A stretch of 64,000 nucleotides of DNA from Goodfellowiella coeruleoviolacea (GTDB lineage: Bacteria; Actinomycetota; Actinomycetes; Mycobacteriales; Pseudonocardiaceae), in assembly GCF_024171785.1 (NCBI RefSeq), contig NZ_JAMTCK010000005.1, positions 401,591 to 465,590 of the forward strand, given 5' to 3'. Below, piece by piece: positions 27,101 through 35,410 of this stretch (the stretch's first letter is position 1; each line of letters opens with the position of its first letter). Made by a program: the position numbers and the translations under genes. The notes under the pieces are model-generated. The model worked only from the letters and a program-made list of their open reading frames with translations. It had not been told where the DNA came from and ran no database searches.

Positions 27101-28192
27101 GACCAGGCGCAGCCCGCGCCGCGCGGTCAGGTTGCCCAGCGAGTCGGACAGGTCGAACAGGGTGACGCCGACCAGGCCCTCTTCGAGCAGGATCTGCTCT
27201 TCCCTGGTCACGTCGCCGTCGTCGATGACGATCAGGATGTGCGGCTGGTCGGTCAGCGGCGGCGCGTTGCGGGTGAACCGCTGCCGGTTCTGCAGCTCCT
27301 CGGCCAGCATCTGCTCGATCTCGGCGAGCGAGCCGGCCATCATCCGCATCTGGCCGATGCCGTCGACCAGGGTGGGGTGCTGCACGTGCGGCAGCCACTT
27401 GGCCCACTCCCACTCGGCCTTGGTGCGGCCGGCCGTGACCACGGCGATCAGCAGGTCGTCCGGGCTGTGGAAGGTGGCCATCTGGGCGATCATCGCCCTG
27501 GCCAGGCCGCGCGTCTGCGCCTTGTCGTCGCCGAGCAGGCCGACCGCGGCGAACCCGCGCAGCGCCACGGACAGCGGCAGGTCGGGCACGAGCGAGTGGG
27601 CCCGCACGAACCGGCGCAGCGCCAGCGTGGCGATGGGCTCCAGCTCCTCGACCGGACCGGTCTGCGGCGGCACCAGCCGGGTGGTCAGCCGCTGCGAGCC
27701 GGTGCCGACCCGGATGTGGCAGAAGTCCGGGTCGGACTGCCTGCGCTCCCACATCCGCCTGGTGGTGGCCACCGACCAGAGGATCTGCGGCTCGGGGTGC
27801 ACCCACTCGCGCTCGGCGCGCTGCTCGTTGGCCGCCTCCCGGGCGCGGTCCCGCATCTGACCGAGGTACCGCAGGTAGTCCTTGCGGTCCTCGTTCATCT
27901 CGGCCTTCTTCTGGCCCTTGCCGCTGCCCATCCCGCCACCGACCATCATGCCGATGGTGGAGATCATCATCATGCCGGGCATGACCATGGCGGCGGGGCT
28001 GCGGCCGCCGCTGTAGAACATCACGACCATCATTCCGGCGGACGCGACGATCATCGCCACCGGCATGATCTTCATCAGGATGTTGCCTGGGATGACCCTG
28101 GGCACCTCGGGTGGCGGTTCGAGGTGGACCTCTCCGCCCGGCGGGCGAGGGGCAGCAAGGCGCGGCAATCGCTTGAACTGCAGCGTGCTCAC
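24185..28192 (-). CDS. eccC: type VII secretion protein EccC (FtsK/SpoIIIE ATPase motor)
   Basis: 1335 residues, the fused EccCa+EccCb form. Two transmembrane helices lie at about 38-86 (MPVAMIVASAGMMVVMF; MMMISTIGMMVGGG). Three ATPase domains follow with P-loops GATGSGKSE (about 485), GGPQSGKSM (about 847) and DGESGKTN (about 1134). Domain 1 has a full Walker B (FICIDEF); domain 2 has LIVDGW, without the glutamate, and domain 3 IVVDDY, so the later domains may be regulatory or substrate-binding. GTG 28192. It sits in the eccC4 slot (Rv3447c), divergent from eccD. Confidence 0.97.
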   Translation of the reverse strand: MSTLQFKRLPRLAAPRPPGGEVHLEPPPEVPRVIPGNILMKIMPVAMIVASAGMMVVMFYSGGRSPAAMVMPGMMMISTIGMMVGGGMGSGKGQKKAEMNEDRKDYLRYLGQMRDRAREAANEQRAEREWVHPEPQILWSVATTRRMWERRQSDPDFCHIRVGTGSQRLTTRLVPPQTGPVEELEPIATLALRRFVRAHSLVPDLPLSVALRGFAAVGLLGDDKAQTRGLARAMIAQMATFHSPDDLLIAVVTAGRTKAEWEWAKWLPHVQHPTLVDGIGQMRMMAGSLAEIEQMLAEELQNRQRFTRNAPPLTDQPHILIVIDDGDVTREEQILLEEGLVGVTLFDLSDSLGNLTARRGLRLVVEGDKLGARSASGIEWFGKPDSLSLVEVEALARKISPYRIGSTQDVGGEDQNALGPGSNPPLLEWLGIPGDPMTFDIQQAWRPRPIRDRYSVPFGIGEQGQPVVLDIKEAAMEGMGPHGLCIGATGSGKSEFLRTLVLGMLATHSSATLNMILVDFKGGATFLGLDKAPHVAATITNLAGDLTLVDRMKDAIAGEVARRQEVLAKGNYKNVWDYEKARENGADLDPLPALFICIDEFSEMLTAKPDFIDIFLQIGRVGRSLQIHMLLASQRLEEGKLRGLDTFLSYRIGLKTFSAAESRAAIGVPDAYELPPIPGSGYLKFDTSSMVRFKALYVSGPYRPAGMQVAGPAAPVRGDKRPRLFVPDYIEIPKEPEKPVEQPKEKPKEESNEPSVLEVIVGRLVGQGPPAHEVWLPPLDEPPSLDTLLPPLAPTEDRGISPAGFFGNGKLQVPLGVVDRPFEQRRDLLWADFSGAMGHGAVVGGPQSGKSMLLRTIVASMALTHTPTEVQFYCLDLGGGTLAPFEALPHVGGFAGRLDPDKARRMVAELTTLISEREGRFRQHGIDSMVEFRNRKRRGEIKDDPFGDVFLIVDGWMNFRQEFEALEPQVVNLAAQGLAYGVHVIIAANRWAEIRPAVKDLLGTRFELRLGDPSESDIDRKVAVNVPQGRPGRGLTKEKLHFLTALPRIDASSDASNVAAGVQDLIHKVTGAWRGPVAPPVRLLPELLPFDQLVAASAQQYPQGTRLVPIGVNEDELAPVYLDFDAEPHFMAFADGESGKTNLLRVIIRGIMQRYTSSEALIMLVDYRRTMLGYIETDHLLSYAVSSAQLGDMIKDVRSSMAGRLPGPDVTQEQLRNRSWWKGPELFIVVDDYDLVAPQGANPLQPLAEFLPQAKDVGLHVITARRMGGASRAMYDPILGKMREIAAPGLIMSGSKDEGVLLGNVKPSAQPPGRGTLISRKAGQQLIHTAWLQAE

Positions 28193-28644
28193 CGAACAGG
28201 CACCTCTTCAACTCGACTGGACAACCGTGTACCGGACGGAGCCGGGGAACACCCGAAGCCCGGGCTGACCCACGTTCCGACGACCAGATTCGGCGGCCCA
28301 TCCTGCACCCCGACGACGACGTGCCGACTGACGGGCGGGAAAACCCGATCGACGTGTTCGCCGGAATCGGCAGTGCTGCCGCACCCGGTGCGGCCATACT
28401 AGGGGCGCTCGCCAGCCGAGCGGGCCGGTTCGGGCAAGACCGTGGCCATTACTTCGCGGCTCAGCGCCTGGGCCGCGGCCGGCTCACCCGTGGCACCGGC
28501 CACGGATGCGGTGGTCTTCCCGCCGGCCGACTGGTCGCGCGACCCGGCCGCGCAATAGGGTCGGCTCGCGCTCGGCCGGGCGGGCCGACAGTCGAAAACC
28601 GCACAACGAAGCGATCACGATCGATCATGACTTAGGGGGCGCTG
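28193..28644. other. eccC-eccD divergent intergenic region
   Basis: 452 bases with no gene. It should hold divergent promoters. CATACTAG near 28393-28400 offers TANNNT hexamers on both strands (TAGTAT on minus). CCGCACC/GGTGCGG at about 28379-28393 is a short hairpin. No convincing -35 hexamers were found. Confidence 0.45.
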
Positions 28645-30039
28645 GTGGCGACCGGTACGACGGTGTTCAGCCGGGTGACGGTGGTGGCGCCGCGAACGCG
28701 CATCGACGTCGCACTGCCTGCCGACGTCGCAGTGGCCGACCTGCTGCCGATGCTGCTGGAGATGGCCAGGGAGGCCACTCCGGACGGTGGCGTGCGGCAC
28801 GGCGGGTGGTGTCTGGCCAAGTTGGGCGACGCCCCGCTCGACCCCGGCCGGACGCTGGCCTCGCTCGGTGTTGTCGACGGCGACCTGCTGCAACTGCGCC
28901 GCCGCTCGGAGAACCCACCGCCACCGCTGTACGACGACGTGGTGGACGCGATCGCCGAGTCCACTCCGGACAGCTTCCGGCCGTGGACCAAGGAGACGGC
29001 CCGGCGGATCGGCCACATCGCCGGGGGCATCGCCCTGGTCACCGCGGCCATCGCGGTGCTGCTGGGCGGCCCGCTCGGCGGCGGCAGCGGCCTGGCCGCG
29101 GCGATCGCCGCCGGGGTGACCGCGGTGGCGGCCGTGGCCGGCGGCGCGGTGATCACCAGGGCGTACGGCGCCAGGGACACCGGGGTGCTGGTGGCCGCGG
29201 CCGGTGGCCTGCCGATGGCGTTCGTCAGCGGCCTCTACATCGTTCCCGGCGCGGTCGGCGACGCCAACATCCTGCTGGCCAGCACCCTGGTGCTGATCGT
29301 GGCCGCCGCGTCGATCCTGCTGATCGGCGAGGGCGTGACCACGTTCGTGGCCGCCGCGACCGGCGCGGTCCTCAGTGGACTGGCGTTCCTGGTCGGCACG
29401 CTGCTGGAGACCCCGCTGCCCGGCCTGGCCGCCGGCACCGCGGCGGTGGCGCTGGCCGGCATCTCGGTGCTGCCCAGGATCACCCTGCAGCTGGCCAGGC
29501 TGCCGCTGCCCACCGTGCCCGGCAGCGCCGAGGACCTCAAGGAGGACACCGGCTTCCCCGAGTACGCGGTGATCGAGCGGCGCACCGGCCTTGCCCACGA
29601 GTACATGACCGGCATGATCACCGGCGCGGGCGTGATCGCCGCGCTGGGCGCGATCATCGCCGCCACGGACGCCACCCTGTTCGGGCCGATCTTCGCGGTG
29701 GTCGTGGCGCTGGTGCTGCTGCTGCGCGGCCGCAGCTACGCCAACGGCAGCCAGGCGATCGCCCTGCTGGCCACGGGCATGCTCGCCGCCGGCGGCGTGC
29801 TGATCGGCTGGATCGTGCAGGCGGTGGCGTTCGACCGGCTGCTGTACGTGTTCGGCACGCTGGTGCTGGCCGGGGCCGCCGCGCTGGTGCTCGGGGTGAT
29901 CTTCCCGAACCAGAAGTTCTCGCCGGTGCTGCGCCGGACCGTGGACGTGCTGGAGGCCATCCTGATCGCGGCGGTGCTGCCGCTCGCGCTGGCCGTGCTG
30001 GACCTGTACTCGGCCATGCGCGGGGTCATCCCGGTGTGA
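28645..30039 (+). CDS. eccD: type VII secretion integral membrane protein EccD
   Basis: 464 residues. Residues 1-92 are the ubiquitin-like YukD domain (FSRVTVVAPRTRIDVALP; LGVVDGDLLQLR); from about 123 on there are 11 predicted membrane helices. In ESX complexes two EccD copies per protomer form the large membrane vestibule next to EccC. GTG 28645 follows AGGGGG. Slot of Rv3448 (eccD4); mycP follows 47 bp later in the same direction. Confidence 0.96.
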   Translation: MATGTTVFSRVTVVAPRTRIDVALPADVAVADLLPMLLEMAREATPDGGVRHGGWCLAKLGDAPLDPGRTLASLGVVDGDLLQLRRRSENPPPPLYDDVVDAIAESTPDSFRPWTKETARRIGHIAGGIALVTAAIAVLLGGPLGGGSGLAAAIAAGVTAVAAVAGGAVITRAYGARDTGVLVAAAGGLPMAFVSGLYIVPGAVGDANILLASTLVLIVAAASILLIGEGVTTFVAAATGAVLSGLAFLVGTLLETPLPGLAAGTAAVALAGISVLPRITLQLARLPLPTVPGSAEDLKEDTGFPEYAVIERRTGLAHEYMTGMITGAGVIAALGAIIAATDATLFGPIFAVVVALVLLLRGRSYANGSQAIALLATGMLAAGGVLIGWIVQAVAFDRLLYVFGTLVLAGAAALVLGVIFPNQKFSPVLRRTVDVLEAILIAAVLPLALAVLDLYSAMRGVIPV

Positions 30040-30086
30040 CGGGCTCCGGCGTCGGAATGTTCGGGCGAGGATTAAGGACACCGAGA

Positions 30087-31499
30087 ATGCGCGTTGCTGG
30101 CAAGGCCGGGCGGGCCGTGGTGGCCGCGGCGACCGCCCTGCTGCTGACCGCCCCGACCGTCCCGGCCTGGGCCGAGCCGACCACGATCGGTCCAGCGCCC
30201 GAGCCGAACGCGAGCCAGCGGCCGCCGAGCGCCCAGCCGTCGGCGATCGGCGGTCCGTTCAGGAACACCGAGGGCTGCATCGCCTCCGCGACCACGGAGA
30301 ACCTGCCCAAGGAGCCGTGGGGCCAGCAGCAGCTGCAGATCGAGGAGGCCCAGCGGTTCGCCACCGGCAAGGGCCAGAAGGTCGCGGTGATCGACACCGG
30401 GGTGAACCAGCACCCGCTGTTCAAGAACCCGATCACCGACCTGGGTGACTACATCGAGGGCAAGAGCGCGGTCGACAGCGACTGCGACGGCCACGGCACC
30501 GAGGTGGCCGGCATCATCGCCGCCCAGGCCGACCCGACCGGCGCGAACGGGTTCATGGGGGTGGCTCCGGACGTCCAGCTCATGGCCATCCGCCAGGGCA
30601 GTTCCAAGTTCCAGAACGAGGCCACCAAGGCGCCGCCGGGCAACCTGGACACGCTGGCCAGGGCCGTGGTGTGGGCGGCGGACCACGACGCCGACGTGAT
30701 CAACATGTCGGTGACCGCGTGCCAGCCCCCGGACAAGACCGGTGGCGAGAGCGACAAGGCCCTGCGGGCCGCGATCCGCTACGCGGTGGACGTCAAGGAC
30801 GTCGTGGTGGTCACCTCGGCGGGCAACACCAGCGACCAGGCGCAGGCCAACGACACCAACTGCGTGCAGAACGACAACCCCGACCCGAACGTGGTGACCA
30901 AGGTGGCGGTGCCACCGTGGTTCTCCGACGACGTGCTCGCGGTGGCCGCCATGGCCAAGGACGGCACGCCGGCGAACTTCACCGTGTGGGGGCCGTGGGT
31001 GAACATCGCCGCGCCCGGCACGGAGATCGTCTCGGTCAACCCGGCCCCGGGGTCGACCGGCCTGGCCAACGCCAACATCGAGGGGAGCCAGCAGCGGCCC
31101 ATCGAGGGCACCAGCTTCGCCTCGCCGTACGTGGCCGGGGTGGCCGCACTGGTCCGGGAGCGCTTCCCCGAGCTGAACGCGCGCCAGGTGATGGAGCGGC
31201 TGAAGGCCACCGCCAAGCACCCGGGCAACCCCGAGGGCCGGGACAAGAAGGTCGGCTACGGCATGGTCAACCCGATCGCCGCGCTGACCGCGGTGCTCCC
31301 GGCCGAGCAGTCCAGCTTCCAGTCGGCCGACCCCAAGCCGATCCTCAACCCGGCGGTGCCGCCGCCGGCCAAGGACTGGACGCCGATGATCGTGGCGCTG
31401 GGCGGTACCGGCGCCGGCGTGACCCTGCTGCTGTTGACCCTGTTCATCGTGCACACGGTCAACCGCACCCGGAACCGCAGGGCCAGAGCCAACACCTGA
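30087..31499 (+). CDS. mycP: type VII secretion-associated subtilisin-like protease, mycosin
   Basis: 470 residues. Signal peptide 1-29 (AGRAVVAAATALLLTAP...AWAEP). S8 catalytic triad: Asp in VAVIDTGV (about 103), His in DGHGTEVAG (about 134), Ser in GTSFASPYVAG (about 342). A C-terminal membrane helix (about 434-456) and a basic tail anchor it. Mycosins stabilise the ESX membrane complex and cleave some substrates. ATG 30087 has AAGGA upstream; ATG 30057 is an alternative without RBS. Slot of Rv3449 (mycP4). Confidence 0.96.
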   Translation: MRVAGKAGRAVVAAATALLLTAPTVPAWAEPTTIGPAPEPNASQRPPSAQPSAIGGPFRNTEGCIASATTENLPKEPWGQQQLQIEEAQRFATGKGQKVAVIDTGVNQHPLFKNPITDLGDYIEGKSAVDSDCDGHGTEVAGIIAAQADPTGANGFMGVAPDVQLMAIRQGSSKFQNEATKAPPGNLDTLARAVVWAADHDADVINMSVTACQPPDKTGGESDKALRAAIRYAVDVKDVVVVTSAGNTSDQAQANDTNCVQNDNPDPNVVTKVAVPPWFSDDVLAVAAMAKDGTPANFTVWGPWVNIAAPGTEIVSVNPAPGSTGLANANIEGSQQRPIEGTSFASPYVAGVAALVRERFPELNARQVMERLKATAKHPGNPEGRDKKVGYGMVNPIAALTAVLPAEQSSFQSADPKPILNPAVPPPAKDWTPMIVALGGTGAGVTLLLLTLFIVHTVNRTRNRRARANT

Positions 31500-31510
31500 G
31501 CCGACGCGAC

Positions 31511-31547
31511 AGTGGCCGGGGTGATCACCACGATCACCCCGGCCACT
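31511..31547. terminator. bidirectional terminator between mycP and the WXG-like gene
   Basis: Perfect 16-bp stem AGTGGCCGGGGTGATC (31511-31526) with complement at 31532-31547 and a 5-nt loop, 11 nt past the mycP stop. It serves both converging transcripts. Confidence 0.88.
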
Positions 31548-31615
31548 TCTGTCTCACCCGGTCAGCCGGCGGGTTTACCCGCTGGTTGCCAGCGGTCCGC
31601 TGGCGGCTGAGCCGG

Positions 31616-33058
31616 TCAGTCCTCGTCCTCGCCGAGCACGGGCGGAGCGGTGGCCTCGGGCTCGCCGAAGATCTCCTCGGGGTCGACGGTGAGCCGCTGG
31701 CGGGCCTTGTGCTCCTCCTCGCCCTGCTGGCCGCCGGCCATGCCGCCCATCATCGGCATCATGCCGCCGCCCATCATCCCGCCGGCGCCGGGTTTGGCCG
31801 CCGCGGCGGCAGCGGCCGCCGCGGACCGCCCGCCCGCCTTCTCCTCCACCGGACGCGGCTCCTGCGGTGTGGTCGCCGAGTACGAGCCGGGCTGCAGCGG
31901 CTGCTCCGGCTGCGGGCCGGGCGCGGCCAGCGAGCCGGTGCCGACCGAGCCGCCGCCGATGCCGGCGCCGCCGATGCCCGCCGTGCCCGCTGAACTCGTG
32001 CCGCTCGCCCCGGTCGCGGCCGGTTTCTCCGGTTCCTGCTCCTTGAGCGGTTCGGCCGGGGTGGCGTCCGGGTCGGTGAACGTCCAGTTCTGGTCGGGAA
32101 ACCGGTGTTCCATGCCGGTGTCGGCGAACAGCTGCTCGCCCTGCACCCCGTCGCACAGCCGGACGAACGCCTCCAGCACGTCCCGGACGGCCTCGAACAG
32201 CTCCTTGGTCGGCCGGTTCATCTCGTCCAGGTACTGCCGGGCGCGCTCCTCGCCGAGCAGCGGCAGCATCACCGCCTCGGACAGCAGCTCGGCGGCCTCG
32301 GCGAGCACCTGGGCGAGGTCGCGCACCAGCTGGCTGAGTCCGCTGGCGGTCTGGTCCAGTGCGTCGGCCATCGCCGTCATGGCGTCGGACATGTCCTGCC
32401 CGGCCAGCCCGACCTGGCGCATGTGCTCCAGGAACGAGTCGGCGTCCGCGCCCTGCCAGGCGGCGTCCAGACCGCCGAGCGGCTGGGTGAGCTGTGCGGT
32501 CACGGCCTCGGCCGCCTGACCGGCCCGGCGCCAGCGCTCGGCCTCGTCGTGCATGTCGCTCCAGCTGCCGACCACCGGGGCGAAGTACTCCTCCACCGGG
32601 TCGGACACGCCGAGTTCCCGGGTCAGCTGGGTCAGGTAGTCGAGGTGCCCGGCCACGTCCCTGGCCACGTCACCGCTGTCCAGCCGGGCGATGAGCGGCT
32701 CGGCCACCGCGGGCCGCACCGCCGCCGATCCAGCCACGAGGGACTGCCCGGCAGGCGGCCCACCGTCCACAGCGGACCCGCCGACCAGTGGCTCGCCCAC
32801 CGGTGGCCGCCCGGTCAGCGGCTCCTCGCCCAGCCGCTGGTCGACCAGGGACCTGTCGTCGGGAAACGGCCGGCCGTCGAACCGCTGCCCGGCCAGGGAC
32901 TCGTTGCCGATCACCGCCTGGCCGAGCACGGACTGACCGACCACCGGCTGACCGACCACCGGCTGGTCGAGCACCGAGTCGGCACCCACCGAGTCAGCAC
33001 CGAACAACCGGTCGGCCACGGACCGGGGAGTCTGATCGGGGTTGGCCTGGGATCTCAT
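31616..33058 (-). CDS. WXG100/PPE-like ESX-associated protein with Met-Gly-rich tail
   Basis: 480 residues, function unknown. Residues 30-110 are low-complexity with a five-residue period (VVGQP, VVGQS, VLGQA); 120-320 are helical with GGLDAAWQGADADSF (WQG at 201-203) and AMTAMADALDQTAS, as in WXG100/PPE-like proteins; 350-450 are Ala/Gly/Pro-rich; the tail is GGGMMPMMGGMAGG, then an acidic end with EEIFGE and PPVLGEDED. ATG 33058 follows AGGAGG. It is 23 bp downstream of an EspC-like gene, likely its partner. The pair lies between mycP and eccB. Confidence 0.78.
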   Translation of the reverse strand: MRSQANPDQTPRSVADRLFGADSVGADSVLDQPVVGQPVVGQSVLGQAVIGNESLAGQRFDGRPFPDDRSLVDQRLGEEPLTGRPPVGEPLVGGSAVDGGPPAGQSLVAGSAAVRPAVAEPLIARLDSGDVARDVAGHLDYLTQLTRELGVSDPVEEYFAPVVGSWSDMHDEAERWRRAGQAAEAVTAQLTQPLGGLDAAWQGADADSFLEHMRQVGLAGQDMSDAMTAMADALDQTASGLSQLVRDLAQVLAEAAELLSEAVMLPLLGEERARQYLDEMNRPTKELFEAVRDVLEAFVRLCDGVQGEQLFADTGMEHRFPDQNWTFTDPDATPAEPLKEQEPEKPAATGASGTSSAGTAGIGGAGIGGGSVGTGSLAAPGPQPEQPLQPGSYSATTPQEPRPVEEKAGGRSAAAAAAAAAKPGAGGMMGGGMMPMMGGMAGGQQGEEEHKARQRLTVDPEEIFGEPEATAPPVLGEDED

Positions 33059-33081
33059 GACGCCCTCCTACCTCGCCCTGA

Positions 33082-33480
33082 TCAGCGGTGGTCAGACTTG
33101 GCGATGACAGCGGCGCTGTCCTGGTCGTGGCCCTGGTAATGGGTGACCACGTCACGCAGACCGGTGGCCGCCGCGGCCAGCACCTCGCTGGCCCGGTCGA
33201 GCTGCTCGCGCAGCACCTGCGCGGCTCGCTGGTAGGCGGCGCCGGACTGGATGGACCGGCCCAGCTCGCCGAAGCTGTCCGCGGTCAGCGGTGTCTCGTT
33301 GAGCGCGCCACGGGCGCTGTTGAGTTCCTCGGCCGCGTCGTCGACCCGGTCGGCGTAGTCCAGCAGCCAGTCCGGGTCGATCTCGACCCGGCCGGTGGAG
33401 GTGCGGGGCGCCGCCGTCGCCGGCCGGACCGGCTGGCCGCGCAGGACACCGCTCGTCCCGCTCATCGGCGAGTTCACCAC
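33082..33480 (-). CDS. EspC-like type VII secretion target
   Basis: 132 residues. After a 30-residue basic, Pro/Thr-rich lead comes a helical hairpin protein: VEIDPDWLLDYADRVDDAAEEL, then a Gly turn (SFGELGRSI) and a second helix ending in VVTHYQGHDQDS, where YQGHD fits YxxxD. That layout matches the EspC family. AGGAGG sits 4-7 nt before tandem GTG codons (33480, 33477); 33480 is used here. ATG 33465 is another possible start. Partner of the next gene by position. Confidence 0.75.
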   Translation of the reverse strand: MVNSPMSGTSGVLRGQPVRPATAAPRTSTGRVEIDPDWLLDYADRVDDAAEELNSARGALNETPLTADSFGELGRSIQSGAAYQRAAQVLREQLDRASEVLAAAATGLRDVVTHYQGHDQDSAAVIAKSDHR

Positions 33481-33633
33481 TCGTCCTCCTCACGCCAACC
33501 GCTGTGTCCGGTCTGACGGTGGCCGCCCCCACATGGTTCCGGACGAACTACCCGAAAACCAGCGACGCCGCCCAGCGGATGCCCACTGGGCGGCGCGCGC
33601 CGCTGGTCGCTCCGACCGCTGGTTGCCCGACCG

Positions 33634-35247
33634 CTAGTTGCCCTGACCGCCCGGCTGGACGCTCGGGTAGGTGCCGTTGAGGTCGGCCGAGGACACGCCG
33701 TCGTAGCTCATCTGCGCGTCGTTGCGGTTGAGCTGCGCGCCCGAGGGCAGCAGCCGCACGATCGACTCGGGCGCCGGCACGTAGTCCTTGCCCAGGCCGA
33801 GTGCGGTGGCCGTGGTCGGGTCCGGGACGCCGTACTTCACGCCCCGCTCGGAGATCAGCTGGATCGGGCCGGTCTTGAAGTCCTCGGGCGAGGCCGCGCT
33901 GCGCACCACACCGCTCTTGCCCGGCGGCATGTAGAACTCGTCGACCACCTCGCCGGTGGCGCCGGTCTGGTTGAGCTTGACCGTGGTCTGCCCGGTCGGC
34001 ACCGGAACCCGGCTGCCGTAGGTGACCGAGGTCTTCTCGGTGCTCTCGTCGCTGGCCGTCCAGGACAGGCAGGTCACCGGGTGCTGCGCGGCCTCCAGGA
34101 TCTCCGGCACCATGTCCGGGAAGTCCCGCACGTCGACCTGCTTGTCGCTGGGCGCGGTCGGCGCCTGGTTGAACTCCTCGACGTTGACCTTCTTGAAGTC
34201 GTTCTCGTCGTTGGAGAACTTGATCAGGTCGGCGACCGCCCTGGTGACCTCCTGCAGGCCGTCCTTCAGCACGAGGTGGTAGCTGGCCGTGCCGGCCCGG
34301 CTGACCTCGACCACGTCCCCGACCTTGATGCCGGAGCCGGACAGGTAGCTGGCGGCGCTGCCCTTGCCGGCCACGTCCGGCGCGCTGATCTTCTTGCCCT
34401 CGGGGATCGCGCTGAGCAGGCCCGCGGTGACCGCCCTGGGCGTCTTGCCGCTGAGCTTGAACGCGGCGGCCACGCCCGCGTCGGTCAGGTCGATCTCGGC
34501 CCGCAGCGCCGAGGCGTTGGTCTGGTTGGCGTTCTTGGGGCGCTTGTAGACCAGGTAGGTCTTGTTGGTCGGGGCCTTGACCAGCAGCGCGGTGTTGTCG
34601 GCCAGTTCCTGCCCGGCGGTGCCGCCGGCCAGGCCGGCCAGCACGGTGGTGGTCACGCCGCCAACGCTGGTCGGGTCCCTGCGGTCCCGGTCCAGGGTGA
34701 CGTTGTCACACACCATCCAGTCCGAGCCGATCCGCTGTTCCGGCTTCTCCGGCAGGGACTGCGGCGCGTCGATGATGCCGGTGAGCCGGTCCTTGCTGAC
34801 CGTGCCCAACGCGGCCTCGTCAACGACCGTGGCCTGGGCGGCCTGGTCGCTGACCGGCGCACCCGCCGCGGCCTCGCTGCCGGCCGCGCCCTGCGCCGCG
34901 CCCCGGTCCGGGTTCTGCTGCGCCAGCAGGTACAGCCGGGCGGACGCCAGGTTGGTCATGGGGATCAGACGCTTGGGGTCCTGGCGCATCACGTACACCG
35001 CGCCCGTCTGCTTGCTGATCACGATGCCCGAGTCGGGGAGTTTCGGCGCGGGCGAGAAGAGCCCCCACACGACGAACCCCAGCAAGCCAAGGCAGGCGAG
35101 GATCACGCCGACACCTGTGGCACGCGAGTGAGTGCGCATCGGATCGTGCAGCATCACAGCGTCGCGTCGAACCAGTGCGGACTGCATGCGACGCAGGACG
35201 AAGCGATATGCCTGGACCTGTGACTTGGTGGTAGGTGTTGATGCCAT
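33634..35247 (-). CDS. eccB: type VII secretion protein EccB
   Basis: 537 residues. The cytoplasmic N-terminus has the family pattern TKSQVQAYRFVLRRMQSALV and MLHDPMR; one membrane helix lies at about 45-66 (GVILACLGLLGFVVWGLF); the large extracytoplasmic domain follows (VYVMRQDPKRLIPMTNLASARL; CLSWTAS) ending in a proline/glycine-rich stretch. EccB caps the ESX pore on the outer face. ATG 35247 is the family start; the open frame continues upstream but in unrelated sequence. Divergent from eccE. Slot of Rv3450c (eccB4). Confidence 0.95.
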   Translation of the reverse strand: MASTPTTKSQVQAYRFVLRRMQSALVRRDAVMLHDPMRTHSRATGVGVILACLGLLGFVVWGLFSPAPKLPDSGIVISKQTGAVYVMRQDPKRLIPMTNLASARLYLLAQQNPDRGAAQGAAGSEAAAGAPVSDQAAQATVVDEAALGTVSKDRLTGIIDAPQSLPEKPEQRIGSDWMVCDNVTLDRDRRDPTSVGGVTTTVLAGLAGGTAGQELADNTALLVKAPTNKTYLVYKRPKNANQTNASALRAEIDLTDAGVAAAFKLSGKTPRAVTAGLLSAIPEGKKISAPDVAGKGSAASYLSGSGIKVGDVVEVSRAGTASYHLVLKDGLQEVTRAVADLIKFSNDENDFKKVNVEEFNQAPTAPSDKQVDVRDFPDMVPEILEAAQHPVTCLSWTASDESTEKTSVTYGSRVPVPTGQTTVKLNQTGATGEVVDEFYMPPGKSGVVRSAASPEDFKTGPIQLISERGVKYGVPDPTTATALGLGKDYVPAPESIVRLLPSGAQLNRNDAQMSYDGVSSADLNGTYPSVQPGGQGN

Positions 35248-35410
35248 TCTCGGCCTGCTGCTCTCCCAGTCGCGGTACGGTTCGGCAGGATAGCCGCACA
35301 AGGGGGGCTCCCGGGGCTGGTTCCGCAAGACCCGTTCCACCCCTCTTCCACGCAGCATCCTCCACGCCCACCCGAGGAGCACCAACCACCGAGGGGAAGA
35401 GACCGAACAG

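Noticed and set aside
24185-28192. Separate eccCa and eccCb genes or a frameshift between them
   Set aside because: One uninterrupted 1335-codon frame carries all three ATPase domains.
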